From positions 62,001-126,000 of the forward strand of contig JABMLG010000004.1 in NCBI GenBank assembly GCA_013204985.1: a stretch of DNA of 64,000 bases, given 5' to 3'. Of this stretch, positions 1 through 8,519 are shown one piece after another. Each line of letters starts with the position of its first letter. Position 1 is the first letter of the stretch. Under the pieces are notes generated by a model. That model did not search any database, had not been told where the DNA came from, and saw nothing but the letters and a program-made list of their open reading frames with translations. The stretch is from Microbacteriaceae bacterium VKM Ac-2855. Lineage in GTDB: Bacteria; Actinomycetota; Actinomycetes; Actinomycetales; Microbacteriaceae. Both the position numbers and the translations under genes were made by a program.

Positions 1-338
1 CTCGTCGGCCAATCCTCCGCGGGGTTGTCGCGCTCGAGGGTGAGCACCAGGTCGTAATTCAGCCGGAACGCAGCGTCGCGGGCGCCGTCCGTGACAGCGG
101 TGGTCCAGGCGTCGTCGAAGCTACCGAGCACGAGCTCGATCAGGTGCGGGTCGAGAGTGCGCGGTCGACCGCGCCCCCGCTCCATTCGGACATAGCCCAG
201 AGCCTCGGCGGCGTCGGCCACCCGCTCGCGCGTCGCTCGCGAGAGGTCGCCTCGACCGGCGAGGGCTCGCGAGGCGGATGCGATCGAGACGCCCGCCGCC
301 TCAGCCACGTCCTTGAGGGTCGATCCGGTCGGTTCCAT
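1..338 (-). CDS. LacI-family transcriptional regulator, N-terminal part (cut by window edge)
   Basis: Reading leftwards from the ATG at 336-338, the frame is open to the edge and gives 112 codons beginning MEPTGSTLKDVAEAAGVSIA. Residues 7-55 are a typical LacI helix-turn-helix: TLKDVAEAAGVS, then SRALAG, then ERVADAAEALGYV. The following residues begin the periplasmic-binding-protein-like effector domain, most of which lies outside the window. The gene is divergent from the ABC importer at 554. LacI proteins bind short palindromes with a central CG and release them when a sugar binds. TTGCGCAA at 420-427 and its copies in front of the neighbouring glycosidase genes fit this regulator as their binding partner; that pairing is inferred. 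Confidence 0.9.
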   Translation of the reverse strand, partial: MEPTGSTLKDVAEAAGVSIASASRALAGRGDLSRATRERVADAAEALGYVRMERGRGRPRTLDPHLIELVLGSFDDAWTTAVTDGARDAAFRLNYDLVLTLERDNPAEDWPT

Positions 339-553
339 GTATGTCGTTCCTCCTGCGCTGCGTTGCGCTGCGATGCGGTACGGGTCCAGTTTCTCCCTCA
401 GGCGAAGGAGACTCCATGATTGCGCAAAAAAGGACCGTTCCGTTGCCGGGGCAAATGCACCCGCATAGTCTCCAGACGCGGACGGATCCGACAGCAGGGG
501 TCCCACCCCGCTTCGGCTCCCCCGCCGAGATCCCTCACAACAAAGGAGTTGCA
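339..553. promoter_or_regulatory. Divergent promoter region between lacI-type gene and ABC importer
   Basis: This 215-bp spacer separates the LacI gene from the importer operon. It holds the perfect palindrome TTGCGCAA at 420-427 and a second inverted repeat, TTGCC-GG-GGCAA, at 443-454. An ATG at 416 follows AAGGAG and is in frame with the binding-protein gene. The lipoprotein signal starts only at 554, which has its own AAAGGAG, so I treat the 416 start as unused. Confidence 0.55.
420..427. promoter_or_regulatory. Putative LacI operator TTGCGCAA (importer)
   Basis: A perfect 8-bp palindrome with a central CG sits between the divergent LacI and importer genes. Identical copies lie at 16232-16239 and 18023-18030, and a one-mismatch copy at 10083-10090, all in front of carbohydrate genes. 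Confidence 0.6.
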
Positions 554-2071
554 ATGCGATCCAATCGTCGCCGCGTGGTCACAGCCCTGGCGCTGCCCGC
601 GGCCGCCATCTTCGCCCTCTCGGCCTGTGCCCCCGGAGGCGGAACCTCCGGCACCTCCGGTGACGGCAAGACCCTCACCCTGGGTATGACGGCCGATGTC
701 CCCGGCCTGAGCATGCTCATTCAGCCCAGCTATCAGGGCTGGTTCGCCGATGCCGTCTGGGACACCCTGCTCATCTGCGACGAGTTCGGCAAGCCCTCCG
801 CCCAGCTCGCCGAGAGCTGGGAGTACAACGAGGACCGCTCCGCCGCCACGCTGAAGCTGCGCGAGGGCGTGAAGTTCTCCGACGGCTCGGACTTCGACGC
901 CGCGGACGTCGAGGCCAGCCTGAACGCCGCGGGCACCGTCAATGCGCGCTTCGAGGGCCTCACCTTCGACATCGCGGATGACCACGACATCACCATCACC
1001 TTCCCGCAGCCCATCCCGACCCTCGACCTCATCATGTGCGAGTCGACGATCACCAGCTCGGAGGCGATCGAGGAGGACAACCTCGACAACACGGTCGTCG
1101 GCTCCGGCCCCTACCTGTACCAGCCGGGCGAGAGCACCGTCGGCTCGAGCTACACGGTCACGAAGAACCCCGACTACTGGGACTCCGAGACCTACCCCTA
1201 CGACAAGGTCGTCTTCAAGGTCTTCACCAATGAGACCGCGGCCCTCAACGCTCTGAAGACGGGCCAGATCAACGGCACGCTCGTCTCCGCCGCGACCGTC
1301 GACGAGGCCAAGAGCTCCGGCCAGGAGATCGTGACCCTCCGCGGCACGACGACCCGGCTCCTCATCACCGACCACGACGGCGCCTCCATCCCCGCACTCG
1401 GCGACGTCCGCGTGCGCCAGGCGATGAACATGGTGTTCGATCGTCAGTCGATCGCGGACCAGCTCTACCGGGGTTACGCCGACCCGGCCTACCAGATCTT
1501 CCGACCCGGGAGCGACGCCTACCTCGACACCATCACCGAGGACCCGTACCCCTACGACGTCGAGAAGGCCAAGGCCCTGATGGCCGAGGCCGGCTACGCG
1601 GACGGCTTCACCCTGAAGATCCCGTTCCTCGAGGGCCAGAACCATGACCTGCTGTTCCCGTACATCACCGCCCAGCTCGCTCAGCTGAACATCACCGTCG
1701 AGCAGGCCAACCTGTCCGGTCCCGACGCGATCTCGAACCTGCTCAGCGGCGACTACCCCGTGCCGCTCTGGCAGCTCGGCAACTACGGCGAGTCGCTCCA
1801 GGACATCAAGGATTACGTCCTCCCCGACGGCATCTGGAACGTCTCGCACCAGCCCGACGCGACCATCGACGGCCTCTGGCAGCAGATCCTGACCGCCACT
1901 CCCGAGGAGCGCGTCGGACTCGAGCAGCAGATCAACCAGTACGTGATCGACCAGGCCTGGTTCGTTCCGATGGCGTACCCGGACGGTTTCTACGCTCACA
2001 GCAAGGACGTCAAGATCCCGACCGTGTCCGACTTCTCCGCGTTGCACCCGCTGCTGCGCGACTTCCAGTAA
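554..2071 (+). CDS. ABC transporter substrate-binding lipoprotein (SBP family 5, peptide/oligosaccharide type)
   Basis: This 505-residue extracytoplasmic binding protein belongs to the family that delivers oligopeptides, nickel or oligosaccharides to a Dpp/Opp-type importer. The start at 554 is preceded by AAAGGAG at 542-548 and gives an N-terminus with several arginines, a hydrophobic core and a lipobox (LSAC), so the protein is probably anchored as a lipoprotein. The long two-lobed domain has family features such as WEYNEDRSAATLKLREGVKF and VVGSGPYLY. It heads an operon with two permease domains and two ATPases and is followed by glycosidases. The substrate is therefore probably a plant oligosaccharide rather than a peptide; that is inferred from context only. 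Confidence 0.9.
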   Translation: MRSNRRRVVTALALPAAAIFALSACAPGGGTSGTSGDGKTLTLGMTADVPGLSMLIQPSYQGWFADAVWDTLLICDEFGKPSAQLAESWEYNEDRSAATLKLREGVKFSDGSDFDAADVEASLNAAGTVNARFEGLTFDIADDHDITITFPQPIPTLDLIMCESTITSSEAIEEDNLDNTVVGSGPYLYQPGESTVGSSYTVTKNPDYWDSETYPYDKVVFKVFTNETAALNALKTGQINGTLVSAATVDEAKSSGQEIVTLRGTTTRLLITDHDGASIPALGDVRVRQAMNMVFDRQSIADQLYRGYADPAYQIFRPGSDAYLDTITEDPYPYDVEKAKALMAEAGYADGFTLKIPFLEGQNHDLLFPYITAQLAQLNITVEQANLSGPDAISNLLSGDYPVPLWQLGNYGESLQDIKDYVLPDGIWNVSHQPDATIDGLWQQILTATPEERVGLEQQINQYVIDQAWFVPMAYPDGFYAHSKDVKIPTVSDFSALHPLLRDFQ

Positions 2072-2091
2072 TCACGTCGACGGGCCCCACC

Positions 2092-3033
2092 ATGCTTCTC
2101 TCCCTTGCAAAAAGTCTCATCCGCGCCGTCGGGGTGCTGCTCATCGTGAGCTTCGCCACCTTCTGCCTCATGTTCGGCAACGGCACCGGGATCGCCCGGG
2201 TCGTCCTGGGCCTGAACGCGACGGACGAGCAGGTCCAGGCGGAGGTGGTGCGGCTGGGGCTCGATCGGCCTCTCCTCGTTCAATACGGCGATTGGCTCGC
2301 CAGAGCCGTCCAGGGCGATCTCGGATCGTCCTACCTCACGGGGCAGGCGGTGACCGACGCCCTCTCCAACCGGGTGCCGGTCACCCTCTCCCTCATTCTC
2401 ACCACCCTGCTGATCACGACGGTCATCAGCGTCCTCCTCGGCGTCACGGCGGCGGTCTACGGCGGCTGGATCGATCGATTGGTCCAGTTCGTCTCCGTCC
2501 TCGGTGGAGCCGTCCCGCCCTTCATCGTCGCGATCGGCCTGGTCTTCGCCTTCGCGATCGCCGTGCCGTACTTCCCGGCGACCGGCTACATCCGTGCGAC
2601 CGAGAGCGTCCAGGGCTGGATCTGGGCCCTCACGCTCCCCGTTACCGCCCTGATCGTCGGCAGCGTGGCGAACGCCGCCGCACAGTTCCGCGGAGCCGTC
2701 GCCGACACTCTGTCCCGAGATTTCGTCCGCACGCTGCGCGCACGGGGCATCCCGGAGTCGCAGCTCGTGTTCCGGCACGTCCTGCGCAACGCCGCCGGGC
2801 CGGGACTCGTCACCCTCGGCCTGCTCACGCTCGGCCTGTTCGGCGGCACCCTCTTCATCGAGGAGGTGTTCGCGCTTCCCGGTGTCGGGCAACTCGCCAA
2901 CCTCTCCGCTCAGGCGGGTGACGTCCCGATGGTGATGGGAACGGTCATCTTCGTGATCGTCCTCGTCCTCGTCGTCAACCTCCTGACCGACCTCCTCAGC
3001 GCCGCCCTCAACCCGAAAGCGCGGATCCGATGA
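2092..3033 (+). CDS. ABC transporter permease (DppB/OppB type)
   Basis: This 313-residue inner-membrane subunit has about six hydrophobic segments. It begins with the N-terminal helix typical of DppB (IRAVGVLLIVSFATFCLMF) and carries the BPD_transp_1 coupling region near DFVRTLRARGIPESQLVFRH, where it contacts the ATPase. The length is normal for the family. It lies 20 bp after the binding-protein gene and overlaps the next gene by 4 bp (ATGA), so the proteins are probably made by coupled translation. It should form the channel together with the permease half of the next protein. Confidence 0.92.
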   Translation: MLLSLAKSLIRAVGVLLIVSFATFCLMFGNGTGIARVVLGLNATDEQVQAEVVRLGLDRPLLVQYGDWLARAVQGDLGSSYLTGQAVTDALSNRVPVTLSLILTTLLITTVISVLLGVTAAVYGGWIDRLVQFVSVLGGAVPPFIVAIGLVFAFAIAVPYFPATGYIRATESVQGWIWALTLPVTALIVGSVANAAAQFRGAVADTLSRDFVRTLRARGIPESQLVFRHVLRNAAGPGLVTLGLLTLGLFGGTLFIEEVFALPGVGQLANLSAQAGDVPMVMGTVIFVIVLVLVVNLLTDLLSAALNPKARIR

Positions 3034-4820
3034 CCATCGACCAGCACGGAGTGGATCCGGTCGCGGACGGAACCGCAGCGCTCATCGCACCGCGGCGCCG
3101 CTCGACCTTCACCTCCCTTCTCCGCAATCCTCTCGCCGCCATCAGCCTTCTCTTCCTCGTCGTCGTCGTCGTCCTGGGCCTCGCCAGCACGTGGATCGCG
3201 CCCTTCGCCCCCAACGCGACCGACCTCGCATCCACGAACGCGGTGCCCTTCACCGACGGGCATCTCTTCGGCGCCGACGCCTCCGGGCGCGACATCCTCT
3301 CGCGCCTGATGTGGGGGACTCAGCAGACGATCATCGCCTGCGTGCTCGTTCTCGGCGTCTCGCTCCTGCTCGGACTCACCTTCGGCCTGATCGCCGGGTA
3401 CTACCGCGGCAAAGCCGAGGCGATCATCAACTTCGTCTCGGACGTGGTCCAGTCCCTGCCCGGTATCGTCATGCTGATCGCGTTGTACGCGCTGACGGGC
3501 CCGAACATTCCCGCCGCCATGACGGTCTTCGGCGTCATCGTCGCCCCGTCCTTCTATCGTCTCGTTCGTTCGGTCGTCGTGTCGGTACGGTCCGAGCTCT
3601 ACATCGACGCCGCGAAGGTCGTGGGCCTGTCCGACTTCCGGATCGTGGGACGGCACGTCCTTTCCGCGGTCCGCGCCCCGGTGATCGTGCAGAGCTCCTT
3701 CGTGCTGGCGACCGCGATCGCGATCCTGGCCGGAGTCGACTTCCTCGGCCTGGGCGACCCGTCCCAGCCGTCGTGGGGCCGGATCCTGCAGGAGGCGTTC
3801 AACAACATCTACACGAACCCCGCGAACGTCCTCTGGCCCGCCCTGCTGATCAGCGCGTCGATCCTCGCGCTGATCCTGCTGGGCAACGGCCTGCGCGACA
3901 CGCTCCAGGCCTCCAACCGGAGCGCCGCGCTCAAGCCGGCACGACGCAAGGCGCTCCTGCGCTCGGCGCACGACGATCGTGTGGCCGGCGCGAACGACCT
4001 CACGCCGCGGCAGGACGACATCCTCACGATCCGCGACCTCCGAGTCGGCTACCCGCGTACGGCGACGGAGGTGGCCGAGGTCGTCCACGGCGTCGACTTC
4101 GATCTCCGCCGCGGCGAGATCCATGGCCTGGTCGGCGAGTCCGGCTCGGGCAAGTCGCAGATCGCGTTCTCGATCCTCGGCATCCTGCCCCGTGAGGCCG
4201 TCGTCCTCGGCGGCAGCGTCTTCTTCGACGGTAAGGACCTGCTCGCCGACACGGCGCGCCTGAAGAAGGTCCGCGGTCGGAGCATCGCCTACATCCCGCA
4301 GGAGCCGATGTCGAACCTCGACCCCTCCTTCACGATCGGGGCACAGCTCGTCTACGGACTCCGCGCCGCGACCGGCGTCTCGAAGAAGGAGGCGCGCGAG
4401 CAGCTCACCGCCCTGCTCCAGCGCGTCGGGATCACCGACGCGGAACGCGTGATGCGGCTGTACCCGCACGAGATCTCCGGCGGAATGGCCCAGCGCGTCC
4501 TGATCTGCGGCGCCGTCGCCTCGGATCCGCAACTGATCATCGCCGACGAACCGACCACAGCACTCGATGTGACCGTGCAGGCCGAGGTCCTCGAGCTCCT
4601 GCGGGAGCTGAGCACGGAGCGCGGTCTCGCGATGATCCTCGTCACCCACAACCTCGGCGTCGTCGCCGACATCTGCGACACGGTCAGCGTCATGCGCGCC
4701 GGACTGATCGTCGAGACGAACACGGTCGACGCACTCTTCGCGTCGCCGAAGGACCCGTACACGCAAGACCTCCTGGCATCGTCCCGCCAGGTCGAACTCC
4801 TGGAGGTCGAAGATGACTGA
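3030..4820 (+). CDS. Fused ABC permease (DppC type) and ATP-binding protein (DppD type)
   Basis: A single 596-residue frame joins two normally separate subunits. Residues 1 to about 290 are a DppC-like permease with a first helix near residues 30-55 and the coupling loop around the AAKVVGLSDFRIVGRH stretch. A polar linker follows. From about residue 330 there is an ABC ATPase with Walker A GESGSGKS near 369-376, signature ISGGMAQR, and Walker B IIADEPTTALDV. No stop codon or internal ribosome-binding site is obvious at the junction. Such fusions occur in actinobacterial peptide-type importers. The gene overlaps both neighbours, the 3' one by 8 bp. Confidence 0.92.
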   Translation: MTIDQHGVDPVADGTAALIAPRRRSTFTSLLRNPLAAISLLFLVVVVVLGLASTWIAPFAPNATDLASTNAVPFTDGHLFGADASGRDILSRLMWGTQQTIIACVLVLGVSLLLGLTFGLIAGYYRGKAEAIINFVSDVVQSLPGIVMLIALYALTGPNIPAAMTVFGVIVAPSFYRLVRSVVVSVRSELYIDAAKVVGLSDFRIVGRHVLSAVRAPVIVQSSFVLATAIAILAGVDFLGLGDPSQPSWGRILQEAFNNIYTNPANVLWPALLISASILALILLGNGLRDTLQASNRSAALKPARRKALLRSAHDDRVAGANDLTPRQDDILTIRDLRVGYPRTATEVAEVVHGVDFDLRRGEIHGLVGESGSGKSQIAFSILGILPREAVVLGGSVFFDGKDLLADTARLKKVRGRSIAYIPQEPMSNLDPSFTIGAQLVYGLRAATGVSKKEAREQLTALLQRVGITDAERVMRLYPHEISGGMAQRVLICGAVASDPQLIIADEPTTALDVTVQAEVLELLRELSTERGLAMILVTHNLGVVADICDTVSVMRAGLIVETNTVDALFASPKDPYTQDLLASSRQVELLEVEDD

Positions 4821-5655
4821 GCCGCTCCTGCGCATCACCGATCTCGTCGTCCGCTACGGCGGCAAGCGCGGTGGGAAGACGGTCATCGAGGATGTTTCGC
4901 TCGACCTCGCCGCAGGCGAGACCGTCAGCCTGGTCGGCGAGTCCGGCTCCGGCAAGACGACCATCGGGCGCGCCATCCTCGGACTCGCACCCGTGACGGG
5001 CGGATCGATCGAGTTCCGCGGCCAGCGGATCGACTCGCTCTCGCGGTCCCAGCGCCGGGCGGTCGCGAAAGACATCCAGGTGATCTTCCAAGACCCGTAC
5101 TCGTCGCTCAACCCGTCGATGACGATCGAGAGCATCCTCGTCGAGCCGCTGCGTGCGGCCGGCTCCAGCACGGGACGCACTCGCGTGCGCGAGCTGCTCG
5201 ACGCAGTCGGACTCCCCGATGACGCGGCCGGACGCTACCCGCGCGAGTTCTCGGGCGGCCAGCGCCAGCGGATCGCGATCGCCAGGGCTTTGGCCATGGA
5301 GCCCGCCGTGATCGTCTGCGACGAGCCGACGAGCGCACTGGATGTGACCACTCAGGCCCGCGTCCTCGCGCTCCTGGCCGATCTGCAGCGCGACACCGGG
5401 GTGGCCTACCTCTTCATCAGCCATGACCTCGGCGTCGTGCAGTCCATCAGCGACCGGATTGCGGTCCTCAACGGCGGTCGGATCGTCGAGCTCGGCCAGG
5501 CGCATCAGGTCGCCACCTCGCCGCAGCACCCCTACACGAAGCGGCTGCAGATGGCGGCTCCCGTGGCGGACCCGGTGCGCCAGCGAGCGCGGCGGAAGGC
5601 ACGCCTGGAAGCCCTCGCCGCTCCCGTGCCCACAGCGGAGGCCGCCACTGACTGA
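4813..5655 (+). CDS. ABC transporter ATP-binding protein (DppF/OppF type)
   Basis: This 280-residue cytoplasmic ATPase pairs with the ATPase half of the preceding fusion. Walker A is GESGSGKTT near residues 42-50, the signature is FSGGQRQRIAIA, and Walker B is [14 protein letters not shown]. The C-terminus carries the oligopeptide-transporter extension, including QHPYTKRLQMAAPV. The ATG lies inside the end of the upstream gene (8-bp overlap), which indicates one transcript. It is the last transporter gene before the glycosidases. Confidence 0.93.
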   Translation: MTEPLLRITDLVVRYGGKRGGKTVIEDVSLDLAAGETVSLVGESGSGKTTIGRAILGLAPVTGGSIEFRGQRIDSLSRSQRRAVAKDIQVIFQDPYSSLNPSMTIESILVEPLRAAGSSTGRTRVRELLDAVGLPDDAAGRYPREFSGGQRQRIAIARALAMEPAVIVCDEPTSALDVTTQARVLALLADLQRDTGVAYLFISHDLGVVQSISDRIAVLNGGRIVELGQAHQVATSPQHPYTKRLQMAAPVADPVRQRARRKARLEALAAPVPTAEAATD

Positions 5656-5702
5656 TGCCTGACCCGCATCCGTCCCCCGCCTCGCCCGTCAGGAGACCCT
5701 CC

Positions 5703-8519
5703 ATGGCCCTCAGCGCCGCCCCGACCGCCCCCCGCTTCGACCACCGGACCGACGACGGTCCCATCCTCGGGCTCGCTTCCTCCCAGCCCGCGCTCTCGTG
5801 GGTCACGCCCTCCGCGGAGCCCGGCTGGGTGCAGCGGGAGTACGAGCTCGAGGTCGAACGTGCCACCGGCATCCATCGGTACACAGTGCGCTCCGCCGAC
5901 CAGGTGCTCGTCCCGTGGCCCGAGGCGCCGCTCGCGTCGCGCGAGCGGGTCTCGGTCCGGGTGCGGGTGTCGGACGAGCAGTGGAGCGACTGGAGCGAAC
6001 CGGCCGTCGCCGAGGCGGGCCTGTTCGAGGAGTCCGACTGGACCGCGCGCTTCATCACACCGACCGGCCTGGGACTGCTGCGTCAGCCGGCCCCGGAGCT
6101 GCGCGGCGTCCTCGACGTGCCCGGCGACGTCGTCAGCGCCCGGCTCTACGCCACGGCGCACGGCGTCTACTCGGCGCGTCTGAACGACCGGCCTCTGGAC
6201 GACAGCGTGCTCGCCCCGGGCTGGACCGCCTACCAGCATCGGCTCCGGTACCACGCCTACGACGTGACGGAGCTGATCCGTCCCGGGTCCAATCGCCTGG
6301 ACGTCGTGCTCGGCAACGGATGGTGGCGCGGACGCTTCGGCTTCCTCGGCGAGCGGGCCATCTACGGCGACCGCCTCGCCCTGCTCGCCCAGCTCGAGGT
6401 CACAACGGCGGACGGCACCGTGCACGTGCTCGGCACCGACGACACCTGGCGCGCCCGGCCGACGGGCATCCTCGAGGACGACATCTACGACGGGCAGAGC
6501 ACCGATCTGCGTGTGGACGCAGCGTTCGACGCACCCGTCGAGACGATCGACGCCGACCTCTCCCTCCTCGTCGCTCCCGACGGACCCCCGGTGAGCGTCA
6601 CGGAGCGGGTTCCGGCCCGGCGGGTCTGGCCGACTCCGGAGGGATCCACTCTCGTCGACTTCGGTCAGAACGTCGTCGGCTGGGTGCGGATCACCGCACG
6701 GGGAACGCAGTCGGGCCGGGACGTCGTCGTCCGGCATGCCGAAGTGCTCGAGGACGGCCGGCTGGGGGTCGGACCACTGCGCAGCGCGCGGGCGACCGAC
6801 ACCTACCTCCTCCGCGGCGCCGAGACCGAAGTGCTCGAGCCCTCCCTCACCTTCCACGGCTTCCAGTACGCCGAGATCTCCGGACTCGCGGGGGTTCGCG
6901 CGGAGGACGTCGAGGCCGTAGTGATCGGCTCCGACCTGCGCCGCACGGGTTGGTTCGAGTCCTCCCATCCGATGCTCGACCGATTGCACGAGAACGTCGT
7001 CTGGGGCATGCGCGGCAACTTCCTCGACGTACCCACGGACTGCCCGCAGCGGGACGAGCGCCTCGGCTGGACCGGCGACATCCAGGTCTTCGCACCCACC
7101 GCGGGCTTCCTCTTCGACAGCGCCGGCTTCCTCACCTCGTGGCTGGCCGACCTGGCGGCCGAGCAGGAGCCCGACGGGAGCGTGCCGCACGTGATCCCGG
7201 ACATCCTCCGCACGCCCCTCACCTCGGCGCCGGCCGCCGCCTGGGGTGATGCCGCCGTCGTTGTGCCGTGGGTGCTGTGGCAGCGCACCGGCGATTCGGG
7301 CGTACTGCGCCGGCAGTATCCGAGTATGCGTGCCTGGGTCGACCGGCTGGCCGACGCCGCCGGTGACGACCTGATCTGGCGCGGCGGATTCCAGTACGGC
7401 GACTGGCTCGACCCGACAGCGCCGCCCGAGGACGCTGCCGACGCGGCCGCGGATCCGGATGTGGTCGCCACCGCCTGCTTCGCGCGCTGCGCCCGCCTCC
7501 TCGCCGAGAGCGCCCGCCACCTCGGCCATGTCGAGGACGCCGAGCGCTACTCGTCGCTCGCGGACGGGGTGGTCGCGGCGTTCCAGCGGGAGTTCGTCAC
7601 GGTCTCGGGCCGCATCCTCTCGGATGCCCAGACCGTGTACGCGATCGCTCTCGAGTGGGACCTCCTGGCCGAAGACCAGCGCTCGGTCGCCGGCGACCGG
7701 CTCGCGGACCTCGTGCGGCTGAGCGGCTTCCGCATCGCCACGGGCTTCGTCGGGACGCCGGTGATCTGCGACGCCCTCACCAGCACGGGGCACGCCGACG
7801 TCGCGCACCGCCTCCTGCTGCAGACCCAGGCCCCGTCGTGGCTGTACCCCGTCACCATGGGCGCCACGACGATCTGGGAGCGCTGGGACAGCCTGCTCCC
7901 GGACGGCTCGATCAACCCCGGCGGCATGACGTCGTTCAACCACTACGCGCTCGGCAGCGTCGTCGACTGGGTGCACCGCAGCGTCGTCGGACTCGCGCCG
8001 GCCGCGCCGGGCTACCGCGTCATCGAGGTGGCCCCGCATCCGCCCGCCCAGCTCGACCGCGCCCGTGCCCGGCACCTCACGCCGTACGGCGAGGCCGAGG
8101 TCTCGTGGGTCCGAGCAGGCGGCCGTTTCGTGCTCGACGTCATCGTCCCGGTGGGCGCCACGGCCGAGGTGTCGCTACCCGGAGAGGGCACAGTGCATAC
8201 GGTTCAGCACGGTCATCACCACTGGAGCCTGACCGATCCCGCACCGACCGCACCGTTCTCCGGAACGGTCCGAGAGCTCATCGACGACGCCGCCCGCTGG
8301 ACGCGCGTCAGCGCCGCCGCCGTCGACGCCGGCCTCGCCTCGGACGACGCCGCCCTCGCCCGCGCGCTCGGGCCCTGGCTCGACCGCCCGATGTCGGACC
8401 TGCTGGACGGGGTGTGGACGAAGGGGTGGCCCGCCGCCTCCGCCCTCGCCGCGATGGCCGAGGCCCTCGATACGACCCGACCCCTGACCACGACTCCGAG
8501 GACGACCACCCATGTCTGA
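5703..8519 (+). CDS. Alpha-L-rhamnosidase, GH78-like
   Basis: The 938-residue enzyme probably removes terminal alpha-L-rhamnose from oligosaccharides or glycosides. The order is a beta-sandwich N-terminal domain, the Bac_rhamnosid N region with GNGWWRGRFGF, the (alpha/alpha)6 catalytic domain containing CPQRDERLGW with the likely general acid E452, and a C-terminal beta domain. I chose ATG 5703 because AGGAG at 5691-5695 precedes it; an in-frame ATG at 5655 has no such site. About 100 residues after the beta domain form an Ala-rich helical tail of unknown role. No signal peptide is seen, so imported oligosaccharides are probably cut in the cytoplasm. It overlaps the next gene by 8 bp. Confidence 0.88.
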   Translation: MALSAAPTAPRFDHRTDDGPILGLASSQPALSWVTPSAEPGWVQREYELEVERATGIHRYTVRSADQVLVPWPEAPLASRERVSVRVRVSDEQWSDWSEPAVAEAGLFEESDWTARFITPTGLGLLRQPAPELRGVLDVPGDVVSARLYATAHGVYSARLNDRPLDDSVLAPGWTAYQHRLRYHAYDVTELIRPGSNRLDVVLGNGWWRGRFGFLGERAIYGDRLALLAQLEVTTADGTVHVLGTDDTWRARPTGILEDDIYDGQSTDLRVDAAFDAPVETIDADLSLLVAPDGPPVSVTERVPARRVWPTPEGSTLVDFGQNVVGWVRITARGTQSGRDVVVRHAEVLEDGRLGVGPLRSARATDTYLLRGAETEVLEPSLTFHGFQYAEISGLAGVRAEDVEAVVIGSDLRRTGWFESSHPMLDRLHENVVWGMRGNFLDVPTDCPQRDERLGWTGDIQVFAPTAGFLFDSAGFLTSWLADLAAEQEPDGSVPHVIPDILRTPLTSAPAAAWGDAAVVVPWVLWQRTGDSGVLRRQYPSMRAWVDRLADAAGDDLIWRGGFQYGDWLDPTAPPEDAADAAADPDVVATACFARCARLLAESARHLGHVEDAERYSSLADGVVAAFQREFVTVSGRILSDAQTVYAIALEWDLLAEDQRSVAGDRLADLVRLSGFRIATGFVGTPVICDALTSTGHADVAHRLLLQTQAPSWLYPVTMGATTIWERWDSLLPDGSINPGGMTSFNHYALGSVVDWVHRSVVGLAPAAPGYRVIEVAPHPPAQLDRARARHLTPYGEAEVSWVRAGGRFVLDVIVPVGATAEVSLPGEGTVHTVQHGHHHWSLTDPAPTAPFSGTVRELIDDAARWTRVSAAAVDAGLASDDAALARALGPWLDRPMSDLLDGVWTKGWPAASALAAMAEALDTTRPLTTTPRTTTHV

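Noticed and set aside
416-553. Possible longer start (ATG 416 with AAGGAG) for the SBP gene
   Set aside because: It would put 46 polar residues in front of a clear lipoprotein signal that has its own ribosome-binding site at 554.
398-2047. Long antisense open frame opposite the binding-protein gene
   Set aside because: It is a by-product of high third-position GC in the true gene, with a residue mix (Val/Gly/Asp/Arg-rich) and no domain.
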